A DNA stretch of 64,000 bases from Pulveribacter suum (GTDB lineage Bacteria; Pseudomonadota; Gammaproteobacteria; Burkholderiales; Burkholderiaceae_C): contig NZ_CP027792.1 in assembly GCF_003013695.1 (NCBI RefSeq), positions 2,500,501 through 2,564,500 of the forward strand, written 5' to 3'. Position numbers and translations under genes: made by a program. Numbering within the stretch: the first letter of the stretch is position 1; each line of letters starts with the position of its first letter. This document shows positions 28,603 to 36,981 of the stretch, one piece after another. The notes beneath the pieces were generated by a model. That model did not search any database. It was given only the letters and a program-made list of their open reading frames with translations, and was not told the origin of the DNA.

Positions 28603-30090
28603 TTATTCCTGCCCCGCGGCAAACCAGTGTTCACGCGCCTTCATGATCAGCGCCTTGGCCTCTTCTTCGGACTGTCCGGTCAGCTCGGTCAGCTCGTCGA
28701 TGGCCAGATCGGCCAGATCGTCGCGCGTGTTCACGCCACCGGAGGCCAGCTTTTCGATCAGCTCGGGCGTCAGCCCTTCCAGTTGGCGCAGATCCTGCGA
28801 GACGCTGCCCACACTTTCCTCGCGGGCGATTTCCATGGTCAGCAGCGCACCCTTGGCGCGTGCACGCAGCTCGCCCACCGTGTCTTCGTCGAAACCCTCG
28901 ATCTCCAGCATTTCAGACAGCGGCACGTAAGCCACCTCTTCCAGGCTTTCGAAGCCCTCGGCGATCAGGATCTCGGCGACTTCCTCGTCCACGTCCAGGC
29001 GTTCCATGAACAGCTGGCGCAGCACGCCGCTCTCCTCGGCCTGCTTCTGCGCGGACTCGGCGGCGTCCATGATGTTGATTTTCCAACCCGTCAGGTCGGA
29101 TGCCAGGCGCACGTTCTGGCCGCCCCGGCCGATGGCAATGGCCAGATTTTCCTCGTCCACCACCACGTCCATGGCGTGCTTTTCCTCATCGACCACGATG
29201 GAGGAGACGTTGGCAGGCGCCAGCGCGCCGATGACGAACTGCGCCGGGTCGTCGGACCACAGCACGATGTCCACGCGCTCGCCGGCCAGCTCGTTCGTGA
29301 CCGCGTTCACGCGGGTGCCGCGCACGCCCACGCAGGTGCCGATGGGGTCCACGCGCCTGTCGTGCGAGAGCACGGCGATCTTGGCGCGGCTGCCGGCGTC
29401 GCGCGCGCAGCTCTTGATCTCCAGCAGGCCCTGCTCGATCTCGGGCACCTCGTTGCGAAACAGCTCCATCATGAATTCGGGCGCCGAGCGCGAGAGGATG
29501 ATGGGTGCGCCGCGCAGTGTCAGGTCCACGTCCATGATCATGGCGCGCACGCGGTCGCCGTTGCGCAGGTTTTCCTTGGGGATCATCTCGCCGCGGCGCA
29601 GGCGGCCTTCCACGCGGCCGCTCTCGACGATGATGTCGCCCTTGTCCATGCGCTTGACGGTACCCGTGAAGATCTTCTCGCCGCGGCTCATGAAGTCCGA
29701 GAGCAGCATCTCGCGCTCGGCGTCGCGGATCTTTTGCAGGATGACCTGCTTGGCCGCCATGGCACCGATACGCCCGATGGGTACGGAGTCCACGGGCTCT
29801 TCGATGTACTCGCCCACTTCGATGTCCGGCACGCGGTCCTGGGCATCCATGAGCATCTCTTCGGCTTCGGCGTTCTGCAGGCCGGCGTCGTCGGGCACCA
29901 CCAGCCAGCGGCGGAAGGTCTCGTACTCGCCGCTGTCGCGGTCGATGGACACACGGATGTCCACCTCGCCCTCGTACAGCTTCTTCGTAGCCTGTGCCAG
30001 CGCGGATTCCACCGCACCCAAGACCACGTCACGCTCCACGTTCTTCTCGCGCGAAATGGCATCCACCAACATCAACAATTCGCGGTTCAT
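28603..30090 (-). CDS. nusA: Transcription termination/antitermination factor NusA
   Basis: A 495-residue NusA: N-terminal RNAP-binding domain ([19 protein letters not shown]), S1 domain, two KH domains ([21 protein letters not shown] and [18 protein letters not shown]), and two acidic repeat/HhH domains at the C-terminus ([35 protein letters not shown]), as in proteobacteria. It lies between rimP and infB. NusA may act on the attenuator-like hairpin in front of rimP. Confidence 0.97.
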   Translation of the reverse strand: MNRELLMLVDAISREKNVERDVVLGAVESALAQATKKLYEGEVDIRVSIDRDSGEYETFRRWLVVPDDAGLQNAEAEEMLMDAQDRVPDIEVGEYIEEPVDSVPIGRIGAMAAKQVILQKIRDAEREMLLSDFMSRGEKIFTGTVKRMDKGDIIVESGRVEGRLRRGEMIPKENLRNGDRVRAMIMDVDLTLRGAPIILSRSAPEFMMELFRNEVPEIEQGLLEIKSCARDAGSRAKIAVLSHDRRVDPIGTCVGVRGTRVNAVTNELAGERVDIVLWSDDPAQFVIGALAPANVSSIVVDEEKHAMDVVVDEENLAIAIGRGGQNVRLASDLTGWKINIMDAAESAQKQAEESGVLRQLFMERLDVDEEVAEILIAEGFESLEEVAYVPLSEMLEIEGFDEDTVGELRARAKGALLTMEIAREESVGSVSQDLRQLEGLTPELIEKLASGGVNTRDDLADLAIDELTELTGQSEEEAKALIMKAREHWFAAGQE

Positions 30091-30180
30091 GCAACGACTC
30101 TCCTGTTTTTCGTTCCCTGCGGGCTGTTCCCTCTCGACTGTGCGTCGCGGGCGCCCGGCTTAAATCTTTGTTCGTTCGTG

Positions 30181-30774
30181 TCAGTCCGCGGCAGGGGTAC
30201 CGCCCTTGGCGTCCCGCCCCTTGAAGTTCACGAGGGGGGCCAGGCGCGCCTCGCGCAGCTCGTCCAGGGTGAAGCCCAGCACCTGCACCGGTGCCGGCGG
30301 ACGCTTCTTGCTCACGCGCTGGCCGGGCTTCGCGGGGGGCTCGTCGCTCCAGACGATCTGCCAGCCACCGCCCTCGGCGCGCTCCAGCGCGCCGCGAAAT
30401 TTCTTGCGGTTGGCAGCCACCGCGCCGCCCGCCGCAGCGCCGATGGGCTGCTTGAGCGTGAGATCCACCACTTCGCCCTCGAAACGGATGAAGTCCTGCT
30501 CGTGGCGCAGCGGGCGATCGATGCCGGGCGACGACACTTCCAGTCGCGCATAGTCCACGCCATCGACTTCCAGAGCGAACTGCAGCTGGCGCGTGACTTT
30601 TTCGCAGTCTTCGACGGTGATGAACTGCTCGACCGCCGGGACCGTGTCGGCCGCGGGTGCCGCCCAGGGCATGTCGATGGTGATGCGCAGCAAGCCTCCG
30701 GCGGAGCGTTCGATCTCCACCAGGTCATACCCCAGGCCGGTCACGGTCTGTTCAACGATTTGCTGCAATGCCAC
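30181..30774 (-). CDS. rimP: Ribosome maturation factor RimP
   Basis: A 197-residue 30S maturation factor: QQIVEQTVTGLGYDLVEIER at the start and FALEVDGVDYARLEVSSPGIDRPL in the middle are classic RimP. The start is a GTG at 30774 (family start VALQQIVEQT); a longer ATG frame upstream runs through the promoter and hairpin and is unlikely. The C-terminal 45 residues are longer than in E. coli RimP and are rich in Lys/Pro. First gene of the rimP-nusA-infB-rbfA-truB operon. Confidence 0.92.
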   Translation of the reverse strand: MALQQIVEQTVTGLGYDLVEIERSAGGLLRITIDMPWAAPAADTVPAVEQFITVEDCEKVTRQLQFALEVDGVDYARLEVSSPGIDRPLRHEQDFIRFEGEVVDLTLKQPIGAAAGGAVAANRKKFRGALERAEGGGWQIVWSDEPPAKPGQRVSKKRPPAPVQVLGFTLDELREARLAPLVNFKGRDAKGGTPAAD

Positions 30775-30852
30775 GTGTCTGCGCTCTACCCTGTGTGATT
30801 CCAGTTCGGTGGCCAGACCGGCAAAAACAGCCGCGGCCAAAAAACAAACGCC

Positions 30853-30880
30853 AAAAAAAAAGGGCGGTAAATACCCGCCC
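30853..30880 (-). terminator. Attenuator-like intrinsic terminator in the rimP-nusA-infB leader
   Basis: On the minus strand GGGCGGG, a five-base loop and CCGCCC are followed by nine T. It stands about 13 bases after the expected start site and 80 bases before the rimP GTG, so it is inside the leader and not after a gene. It likely limits expression of the operon that encodes NusA, a factor that promotes such termination. Confidence 0.75.
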
Positions 30881-30899
30881 GTTTGGTCGTGAAGCGCGT

Positions 30900-30929
30900 A
30901 TTGTATCCGCGATTGCGACGCCGTGTAAA
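30900..30929 (-). promoter_or_regulatory. Sigma70 promoter of the rimP-nusA-infB operon
   Basis: On the minus strand TTTACA (30924 to 30929) and TACAAT (30900 to 30905) are separated by 18 bases; five of six bases match consensus in each. The start would be near 30893, immediately upstream of the attenuator-like hairpin. Confidence 0.7.
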
Positions 30930-30965
30930 GTTGCGCGGCATGCATCTTGCATGGCGCCTGGGGCG

Positions 30966-31340
30966 CTAGCGACTGCCCAGCACCCTCTGAAACAGCGCCT
31001 GGGCAGCGGCATCGGCTTCCCCTTCATCCTTGCCCGCCTGCAGAACTGCCACCATGCGCGCCAGCACCGCCATCTGCGGCAGTACCGGGCCGAAGAACCG
31101 GACGCGGCCTTCTCCGGCAACGAGGATGGTGGGAAAGGTCTCCACATCCAGGTCGCCCACGATGTCCTCGTCGTCCTCGACATCCACCCAGGCCATTCGC
31201 AGAGCGGGCTGCTGTTGCGCCAGGGCATCGAACGCATCGCGGAATTCCCGGCATACGCCGCACCATTGGGCGCAAAAACACACCACCCACCAGGCACGAT
31301 CCTGGGACGCCGGCAATGCCGGCACGGCTTGGCTGCCCAT
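30966..31340 (-). CDS. Thioredoxin-fold protein
   Basis: A 124-residue thioredoxin-like protein with the active site WCGVC (Cys27, Cys30) and the cis-Pro segment DVETFPTILV. No signal peptide is visible, so it is probably cytoplasmic, although its upstream neighbours on the same strand are exported c-type cytochromes. WCGVC and an extra Cys-x-Cys nearby (VCFCAQWC) differ from the standard WCGPC. It follows the three-haem cytochrome by 32 bases. Confidence 0.8.
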   Translation of the reverse strand: MGSQAVPALPASQDRAWWVVCFCAQWCGVCREFRDAFDALAQQQPALRMAWVDVEDDEDIVGDLDVETFPTILVAGEGRVRFFGPVLPQMAVLARMVAVLQAGKDEGEADAAAQALFQRVLGSR

Positions 31341-31372
31341 GTGTGCTCGATCTCCTGAACGGGTGGTGGTAC

Positions 31373-32698
31373 CTAGGGCCCGCGCCGCTCGCGGGCGCGG
31401 TGGACCGCCATGGTATCCACCTTGCCGGCCTCGTTGCCCCAGGCATTGCGGATGAAGGACAGCACGTCGGCGGTTTCCTGATCACTCAGCGTCTGCATGA
31501 AGGGCGGCATGCCGAAGGGCCTCGGATTGCCCGCCGTTGCCGGAGCGTAGCCCCCCTGCAACACTAGTCGCACCAGATTGGTGGGATCCTGCAGCAATAC
31601 CGCGCGGTTGCCCGCCAGGGCCGGGAAGGCCTGCGCCCTGCCCTCGCCCTGATTGCCGTGGCATTCGGCGCAGTGCCGGCCATACAGCTGCTCGCCGCGC
31701 TGCAGCGCCGCCTGCGACGGCCTGGCGGCATCGCCAGAAGCGGAGGGCGGGCGCTGCGGCAAGGCTTGCAGCCAGGCCACGGCTGCTTGCATGTCGGCCT
31801 CGCTCCAGTACTGCAGGCTGTGGAACACCACATCGGCCATCGGCCCGGACACGCTGGCGCGCGCAGAGACGCCGGTCGCCAACAGGACTGCCGCATCATC
31901 TGCATCCCATCCGGCCAGGCCGGCCTCGGACGGCATATCGAGCGCCGGCGCATACCAGCCCTGCCCGGCGACCATGCCGCCCTGCAGGGACGCCCGGGCC
32001 CGCGGCGCACCCCAGGCATTGCGCGGCGTGTGGCACGCTGCGCAGTGTCCCAGGCCCTGGACAAGATAGGCGCCGCGGTTGAGCCGGGCTTGTTGCGTGG
32101 CGTCAACAGGGGTAGCGGCCATCACGGCACGCTCGGACGGGGCCGCAGGGCGAAAGAACAGCGCCCGCCAGACCGCCAGCGCCGCCTGCGTATTGAACGG
32201 AAAGCGCAGCGCGTGGGCCGGGCTGGCGTTGTCCACCGGCTCCAGGCTTTGCAGGTAGGCAAAGAGGGCATCCGAATCCTCGCGCGTGACCAGCGTGTAG
32301 TTCGGATAGGGAAACGCCGGGTAGAGCAGCCGCCCGTCGCGCGAGCGGCCGTTGTGCATGGCGCGCCAGAACTCGGCAGCCGTCCAACCGCCCAGGCCGG
32401 TGCCGGCATGCGGCGTGAGGTTGGGTGCGTAGATCGCGCCAAAGGGCGTCTGCACGCCTGCGCCGCCCGCGTAGTCGCGCCCGCCCCGCGCGGTATGGCA
32501 GCCAATGCAGTTGCCCACACGCGCCAAGTATTGTCCCCGCGCGACCACTTCGAACGAGGCGGGCGCGGCCGCATGCAGCGCCGGCAGGGGCGCTTCGTCC
32601 AGCCGGTTGAGAAAGAGGACCCAGCCCGAAGCGGCCATCAGCAGACCCAGCGCGACCCCGGCCCATACCCACCCCCTTTTCTTGAGCGGTTGTTTCAC
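31373..32698 (-). CDS. Three-haem cytochrome c, dehydrogenase-subunit type
   Basis: A 441-residue membrane-anchored cytochrome. An N-terminal hydrophobic helix (residues about 10 to 30) acts as export signal or anchor. Three CXXCH sites are at C64/C67/H68 (CIGCH), C219/C222/H223 (CAACH) and C343/C346/H347 (CAECH), the spacing of alcohol and gluconate dehydrogenase cytochrome subunits (AdhB-like). GAIYAPNLTPHAGTGLGGWT is typical of that family. No flavin or PQQ dehydrogenase lies next to it. It overlaps the dihaem cytochrome by ATGA. Confidence 0.88.
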   Translation of the reverse strand: MKQPLKKRGWVWAGVALGLLMAASGWVLFLNRLDEAPLPALHAAAPASFEVVARGQYLARVGNCIGCHTARGGRDYAGGAGVQTPFGAIYAPNLTPHAGTGLGGWTAAEFWRAMHNGRSRDGRLLYPAFPYPNYTLVTREDSDALFAYLQSLEPVDNASPAHALRFPFNTQAALAVWRALFFRPAAPSERAVMAATPVDATQQARLNRGAYLVQGLGHCAACHTPRNAWGAPRARASLQGGMVAGQGWYAPALDMPSEAGLAGWDADDAAVLLATGVSARASVSGPMADVVFHSLQYWSEADMQAAVAWLQALPQRPPSASGDAARPSQAALQRGEQLYGRHCAECHGNQGEGRAQAFPALAGNRAVLLQDPTNLVRLVLQGGYAPATAGNPRPFGMPPFMQTLSDQETADVLSFIRNAWGNEAGKVDTMAVHRARERRGP

Positions 32699-33432
32699 TG
32701 CACGGCTCCCGCACCGGGCAGGCCGCCGCAGCGCAGTGGCAGGGTCGCAGGCAGCTGCTGTGCGGGGGCCGCTCCAGCGGGAACCGGCTGCGCCGCCAGC
32801 CAGGCGGCGACGGCGCGCACGTCCTGCAGGCTCAGCTTGCGTGCAACGGCGGCCATACAGTCGGGCGGCTGTGCGTGGCGCTGCCCGGTCTGCCAGGCGC
32901 CCAGCTGGCTGCCCACGTAGTCACGCGACAGGCCGAGCAGCCCTGGCAGCCAGGGTGCCGCCCCCATCAGCGACGCCCCGTGGCAGTCCACGCACGCCGG
33001 TATGTCCCGTCCTGCATCGCCCTGGCGCACCAGCAGGCGGCCGCGCTCCAGCTCCTGCGGCGGCGCCTGGGCGGCGAGCGGCGGCGCGTACGCCAGCTGC
33101 AGGCTGGCGAAATGCTGGGCAATGTCCTGCAGGTAGGCATCGGTCAGGTGCTCCAGCAGATAGGACATCTGCGGATAGCTGCGCCGACCATCACGGAAGT
33201 TGAGCAGCTGGTTGTACAGATAGCCTGCCGGCTTGCCGGCAATGCGCGGGAAGTAGCCCTGGGGTGTGGCGCGACCCTCCTTGCCGTGGCAGGCGGTGCA
33301 TGCCAGCACCCGGTCCCGCAGGTCGTCCACCCGCCCCGCCTGCACCGGCTGGGCCATAGCGGGCAGCGCCAGCAGCAGCCCCGCCAACAAGGCGGACGCC
33401 GCGCGCCAGAGCGCCAGCAGCCTCTCAACCAC
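32695..33432 (-). CDS. Dihaem cytochrome c (c4-like)
   Basis: A 245-residue exported cytochrome with a signal peptide ending ALPAMAQ. Haem sites are C45/C48/H49 (CTACH) and C147/C150/H151 (CVDCH), with [18 protein letters not shown], the pattern of cytochrome c4 halves. It is the likely electron partner of the three-haem protein that overlaps its 3' end; its own start overlaps the dehydrogenase gene by eight bases. Confidence 0.88.
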   Translation of the reverse strand: MVERLLALWRAASALLAGLLLALPAMAQPVQAGRVDDLRDRVLACTACHGKEGRATPQGYFPRIAGKPAGYLYNQLLNFRDGRRSYPQMSYLLEHLTDAYLQDIAQHFASLQLAYAPPLAAQAPPQELERGRLLVRQGDAGRDIPACVDCHGASLMGAAPWLPGLLGLSRDYVGSQLGAWQTGQRHAQPPDCMAAVARKLSLQDVRAVAAWLAAQPVPAGAAPAQQLPATLPLRCGGLPGAGAVQ

Positions 33433-34189
33433 GCCCGACGAATGGCATCTTGGTGGCCATGACGGTGTGGAACAGTACGTTGGCGCCCAGGGGCAGACTG
33501 GCCATATGCAATACCGACTGCCCGACGATATCCACGTCGATCATGGGCTCGCTGGCTATGGCGCCATGGGCCTGCAGCACGCCCTGGGTCATGCGCTCGG
33601 CCAGTTCGGTGTGGGCATTGCCCACGTCGATCTGCCCCACGGCAATGTCCCAGGCGCGGCCGTCCAGGGAGGCCGCCTTGGTCATGCCCGTCACGGCATG
33701 TTTGGTAGCGGTATAGGCAATCGAATGCGGGCGCGGCGCGTGCGCCGAGATAGAACCGTTGTTGATGATGCGCCCGCCACGCGGCGATTGCGCCTTCATG
33801 ACGCGAAAAGCGTTCTGGATGCCATAGAACATGCCGCTCAGGTTGACGTCCACCACGCTCTTCCATTGCGCTGCGCTCAGCTCGTCCAGCGGCGTGGCGG
33901 GCGCGCCCGTGCCCGCGTTGTTGAACAGCAAGTCCAGCCGACCGAAATGCTGCACGGTGCGGTCGAATACCTCACGCAAGGCGGCGTGGTCGGTGACGTC
34001 GGCCGGGGCGACCAGCACGCGCGCGCCTGCATCGGACTGCTGCGCCACCAGCTGCAGCGGCGGTTCACGCCGCCCTACAAGCGTCACGCTCCAGCCCGCG
34101 CCCAGCAGGGCCAGCGCCGCCGCCCGCCCGATGCCCGTGCCTGCGCCGGTAATGAGGGCAATGCCCGGCCGTGCGTCCTCTCTGGACAT
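33425..34189 (-). CDS. Short-chain dehydrogenase/reductase
   Basis: A 254-residue classical SDR. The nucleotide-binding motif is TGAGTGIG (14 to 21), NNAG is at 90 to 93, and the catalytic triad is S146, Y159 and K163 (YTATK). Cytoplasmic, NAD(P)-dependent; the substrate is unknown. An Arg at the end of the second strand (LVGRR) suggests NADP. It is the first gene of a unit with two cytochromes and a thioredoxin-like protein, an odd set for an SDR. Confidence 0.85.
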   Translation of the reverse strand: MSREDARPGIALITGAGTGIGRAAALALLGAGWSVTLVGRREPPLQLVAQQSDAGARVLVAPADVTDHAALREVFDRTVQHFGRLDLLFNNAGTGAPATPLDELSAAQWKSVVDVNLSGMFYGIQNAFRVMKAQSPRGGRIINNGSISAHAPRPHSIAYTATKHAVTGMTKAASLDGRAWDIAVGQIDVGNAHTELAERMTQGVLQAHGAIASEPMIDVDIVGQSVLHMASLPLGANVLFHTVMATKMPFVGRG

Positions 34190-34223
34190 GGTCTTTCTCC
34201 TTGGATTTGTCTTTTGTGAGGCT

Positions 34224-34243
34224 GACCCGCAGTCATGCGGGTC
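34224..34243. terminator. Hairpin between rnr and the SDR operon
   Basis: GACCCGCA and TGCGGGTC form an eight-base stem with a four-base loop, inside a wider AGGCTGAC/GTCAGCCT repeat. No T-tract follows, so it may be a message-end hairpin after rnr and not a full intrinsic terminator. Confidence 0.4.
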
Positions 34244-34256
34244 GGCTTGCGTCAGC

Positions 34257-36503
34257 CTAGCCGCGCTGGCGCGCGCCGCCCTTGCCGGGCTTCTTCACGC
34301 CGGAGCGCCCGGCCTTGGCGGCAGGCTCGGCCTTTGCGCCGCGGGGCTTTTCCTTGCGTGCGTGTGCGCCTTCTTCCGCGGCAGCGCCGCTGCGGCGCTT
34401 GCCCGCATTGCGCGCCTTGCCCTCCACCGCCTGCGAGGCAAGCAATTCGTCGCGCACCAGCCTGAAGTCGATGCGCCGGCCGTCCAGGTCCACCCGGCTG
34501 ACCTGCACGCGCACGCGCGCGCCGATGCCGTAGCGGATGCCCGTGCGCTCGCCGCGCAGCTCCTGGCGCGCCTCGTCGTAGCGGTAGTACTCCCCACCCA
34601 ACTCGGTGATATGCACCAGTCCCTCGACATACAGCGCATCCAGCGTCACGAAAATACCGAAGCTGGTGACTGCGCTGACCACGCCGCCGTATTCCTCGCC
34701 CAGGTGCTCGCGCATGTACTGGCACTTCAGCCAGGCCTCCACGTCGCGGCTGGCCTCGTCGGCCCGGCGCTCGTTGGCGCTGCAATGCAGGCCTGCCGCC
34801 TCCCAGGCCATGGTCTCGCGCGTGCTGGCCGCGCCAGGCGTCTTGCGCGGGCGCTGCGTGGGAGCAGCGGCCTTGGCAGCCAGGCGCTTGGCCAGCTTGA
34901 ACTGCGCCTCGCCCGGCGTCGGCAGGGCTGGCAGCGCGTACTTGGAATTGCCCAGGATGGAGCGGATGACGCGATGCACCAGCAGGTCCGGGTAGCGGCG
35001 GATGGGACTGGTGAAGTGCGTATAGGCCTCGAAAGCCAGTCCAAAGTGGCCGCTGTTGATGGGCGTGTAGATCGCCTGCTGCATGGACCGCAGCAGCATG
35101 GTGTGGATCTGCTGGGCGTCGGGACGGTCCTTGGTGGCTTCGGCGATGGTCTGGAACTCGCCAGGGCGCGGCTCGTCCCCCAGCATGACGCCCACGCCCA
35201 TGGCCTTCAGGTAGCCCCGCAGGATCTCCAGCTTCTCCGGCGTCGGGCCTTCATGCACGCGGTACAGGCCGACACGCTTGCCCTCGCCGATGAAGTCAGC
35301 GCTGCACACGTTGGCAGCCAACATGGCTTCCTCGATCAGCCGGTGCGCCTCGGTACGCACGCGCGGCACGATCTTGTCGATGCGCCCGTTGTCGTCGCAG
35401 ACGATCTGCGTCTCGGTGGTCTCGAAATCCACCGCCCCGCGCGCATGGCGGGCAGCCAGCAGCGCGCGGTACACGTCATGCAGGTTCAGCAGGTCGTCCA
35501 CGCGCTCGTGGTAGCGCGCGGCTTCCGGCCCGCGGGTATTGGCCAGGATGGCCGACACGTCCGTATAGGTGAAGCGGGCATGGCTGCGCATCACGGCCGG
35601 GTAGAACTGGTAGGCGTGGACCTCGCCCTTGGCATTGACCAGCATGTCGCAGACCATGCACAGGCGCTCGACGTGCGGGTTCAGCGAACACAACCCGTTG
35701 GAGAGCTTCTCCGGCAGCATGGGGATCACGCGCCGCGGAAAGTACACGCTGGTGGCCCGGTCGTAGGCATCCACGTCGATCGGGCTGCCTGTCTCCACGT
35801 AGTGGCTGACATCGGCAATGGCTACCAGCAGCCGCCAGCCCTTGCTGCGGCCCACGCGGGCCGGCTCGCAGTACACCGCATCGTCGAAATCGCGCGCGTC
35901 CTCGCCGTCGATGGTGACCAGGGGCACGTCCGTCAGGTCCACGCGCTGGCGCTTGTCCTGGGCACGCACCTTGTCGGGCAGTGCCTTGGCCTGTGCCAGG
36001 GCGGCCTCGGAAAATTCATGCGGCACGCCGTATTTGCGCACGGCGATCTCCACCTCCATGCCGGGGTCGTCCACTTCGCCCAGCACCTCGACCACACGGC
36101 CCACGGGCTGACCGTACAAGGCCGGCGGCTCGGTCAGCTCGACCACAACCACCTGGCCGGTGTTGGCCGTGCCGGTGGCGCCCTTGGGAATCAGCACGTC
36201 CTGGCCATAGCGTTTGTCTTCGGGAGCCACCAGCCAGACACCGCTTTCCTGCAGCAGCCGGCCGATGATGGGCTGGCGCGGGCGATCGATGATCTCCACC
36301 ACGCGGCCCTCGGGGCGGCCGCGGCGGTCCTGGCGCACGATGCGCACACGCACACGGTCCTTGTGCAGCACGGCACGCATTTCGTTGGGCGGCAGGTAGA
36401 TGTCCTGGGCGCTGTCGTCCGCAATGACGAAGCCGTGGCCGTCGCGATGACCCTGTACGCTGCCCTCGATTTCATCGGAAGGAGCTTTTTGCGCGGAAGT
36501 CAC
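34257..36503 (-). CDS. rnr: Ribonuclease R
   Basis: A 748-residue 3'-to-5' exoribonuclease. Cold-shock domains come first ([34 protein letters not shown]), then the RNB domain with the acidic centre [16 protein letters not shown], then S1 ([20 protein letters not shown]) and a basic C-terminal tail. The start is taken as GTG 36503 ([14 protein letters not shown]); a TTG at 36530 with AGGAAAG upstream is an alternative. An open frame continues through the tRNA-Leu gene on the other strand and is not coding. Confidence 0.94.
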   Translation of the reverse strand: MTSAQKAPSDEIEGSVQGHRDGHGFVIADDSAQDIYLPPNEMRAVLHKDRVRVRIVRQDRRGRPEGRVVEIIDRPRQPIIGRLLQESGVWLVAPEDKRYGQDVLIPKGATGTANTGQVVVVELTEPPALYGQPVGRVVEVLGEVDDPGMEVEIAVRKYGVPHEFSEAALAQAKALPDKVRAQDKRQRVDLTDVPLVTIDGEDARDFDDAVYCEPARVGRSKGWRLLVAIADVSHYVETGSPIDVDAYDRATSVYFPRRVIPMLPEKLSNGLCSLNPHVERLCMVCDMLVNAKGEVHAYQFYPAVMRSHARFTYTDVSAILANTRGPEAARYHERVDDLLNLHDVYRALLAARHARGAVDFETTETQIVCDDNGRIDKIVPRVRTEAHRLIEEAMLAANVCSADFIGEGKRVGLYRVHEGPTPEKLEILRGYLKAMGVGVMLGDEPRPGEFQTIAEATKDRPDAQQIHTMLLRSMQQAIYTPINSGHFGLAFEAYTHFTSPIRRYPDLLVHRVIRSILGNSKYALPALPTPGEAQFKLAKRLAAKAAAPTQRPRKTPGAASTRETMAWEAAGLHCSANERRADEASRDVEAWLKCQYMREHLGEEYGGVVSAVTSFGIFVTLDALYVEGLVHITELGGEYYRYDEARQELRGERTGIRYGIGARVRVQVSRVDLDGRRIDFRLVRDELLASQAVEGKARNAGKRRSGAAAEEGAHARKEKPRGAKAEPAAKAGRSGVKKPGKGGARQRG

Positions 36504-36549
36504 GCTGGCGTGTTTTTTTTGGTTGTACAATCTCGTTCTTTCCTGAAAT

Positions 36550-36634
<85 letters not shown>

Positions 36635-36667
36635 AGTTTAACGAGAACCCGCAAGGGTTCCGGCAAT

Positions 36668-36699
36668 AAAAGCCGCTTCATTCGTGAAGCGGCTTTTTT
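36668..36699 (+). terminator. Terminator of the first tRNA-Leu
   Basis: AAAAGCCGCTTCA and TGAAGCGGCTTTTTT with a TTCG loop, 33 bases after the CCA end. Confidence 0.9.
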
Positions 36700-36763
36700 G
36701 TTTGTCGTGCCCGCCGCGTAGAATTTTTTTGCGAAACTCCCCGGAAGCGCCAAAAAACCATCC

Positions 36764-36769
36764 TATACT
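36764..36769 (+). promoter_or_regulatory. -10 box of the second tRNA-Leu
   Basis: TATACT lies 17 bases before the second tRNA gene. No good -35 hexamer is seen at the right spacing. The separate -10 and terminator suggest that each tRNA copy has its own transcription unit. Confidence 0.5.
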
Positions 36770-36786
36770 CGCGGCTTCCCTGAAAT

Positions 36787-36871
<85 letters not shown>

Positions 36872-36881
36872 CAACACAAAC

Positions 36882-36913
36882 AAAAAGCCGCTGATGCAAA
36901 TCAGCGGCTTTTT
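36882..36913. terminator. Terminator of the second tRNA-Leu, usable on both strands
   Basis: AAAAAGCCGCTGAT and ATCAGCGGCTTTTT with a GCAA loop. It can end both the tRNA and the convergent DUF349 message. Confidence 0.88.
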
Positions 36914-36981
36914 CGTTTCCGGCATGGCGAAACTGAACGCCATGCAGGGCGCCGGGCCTTTCGGCCCAGACCACCCTTTTC

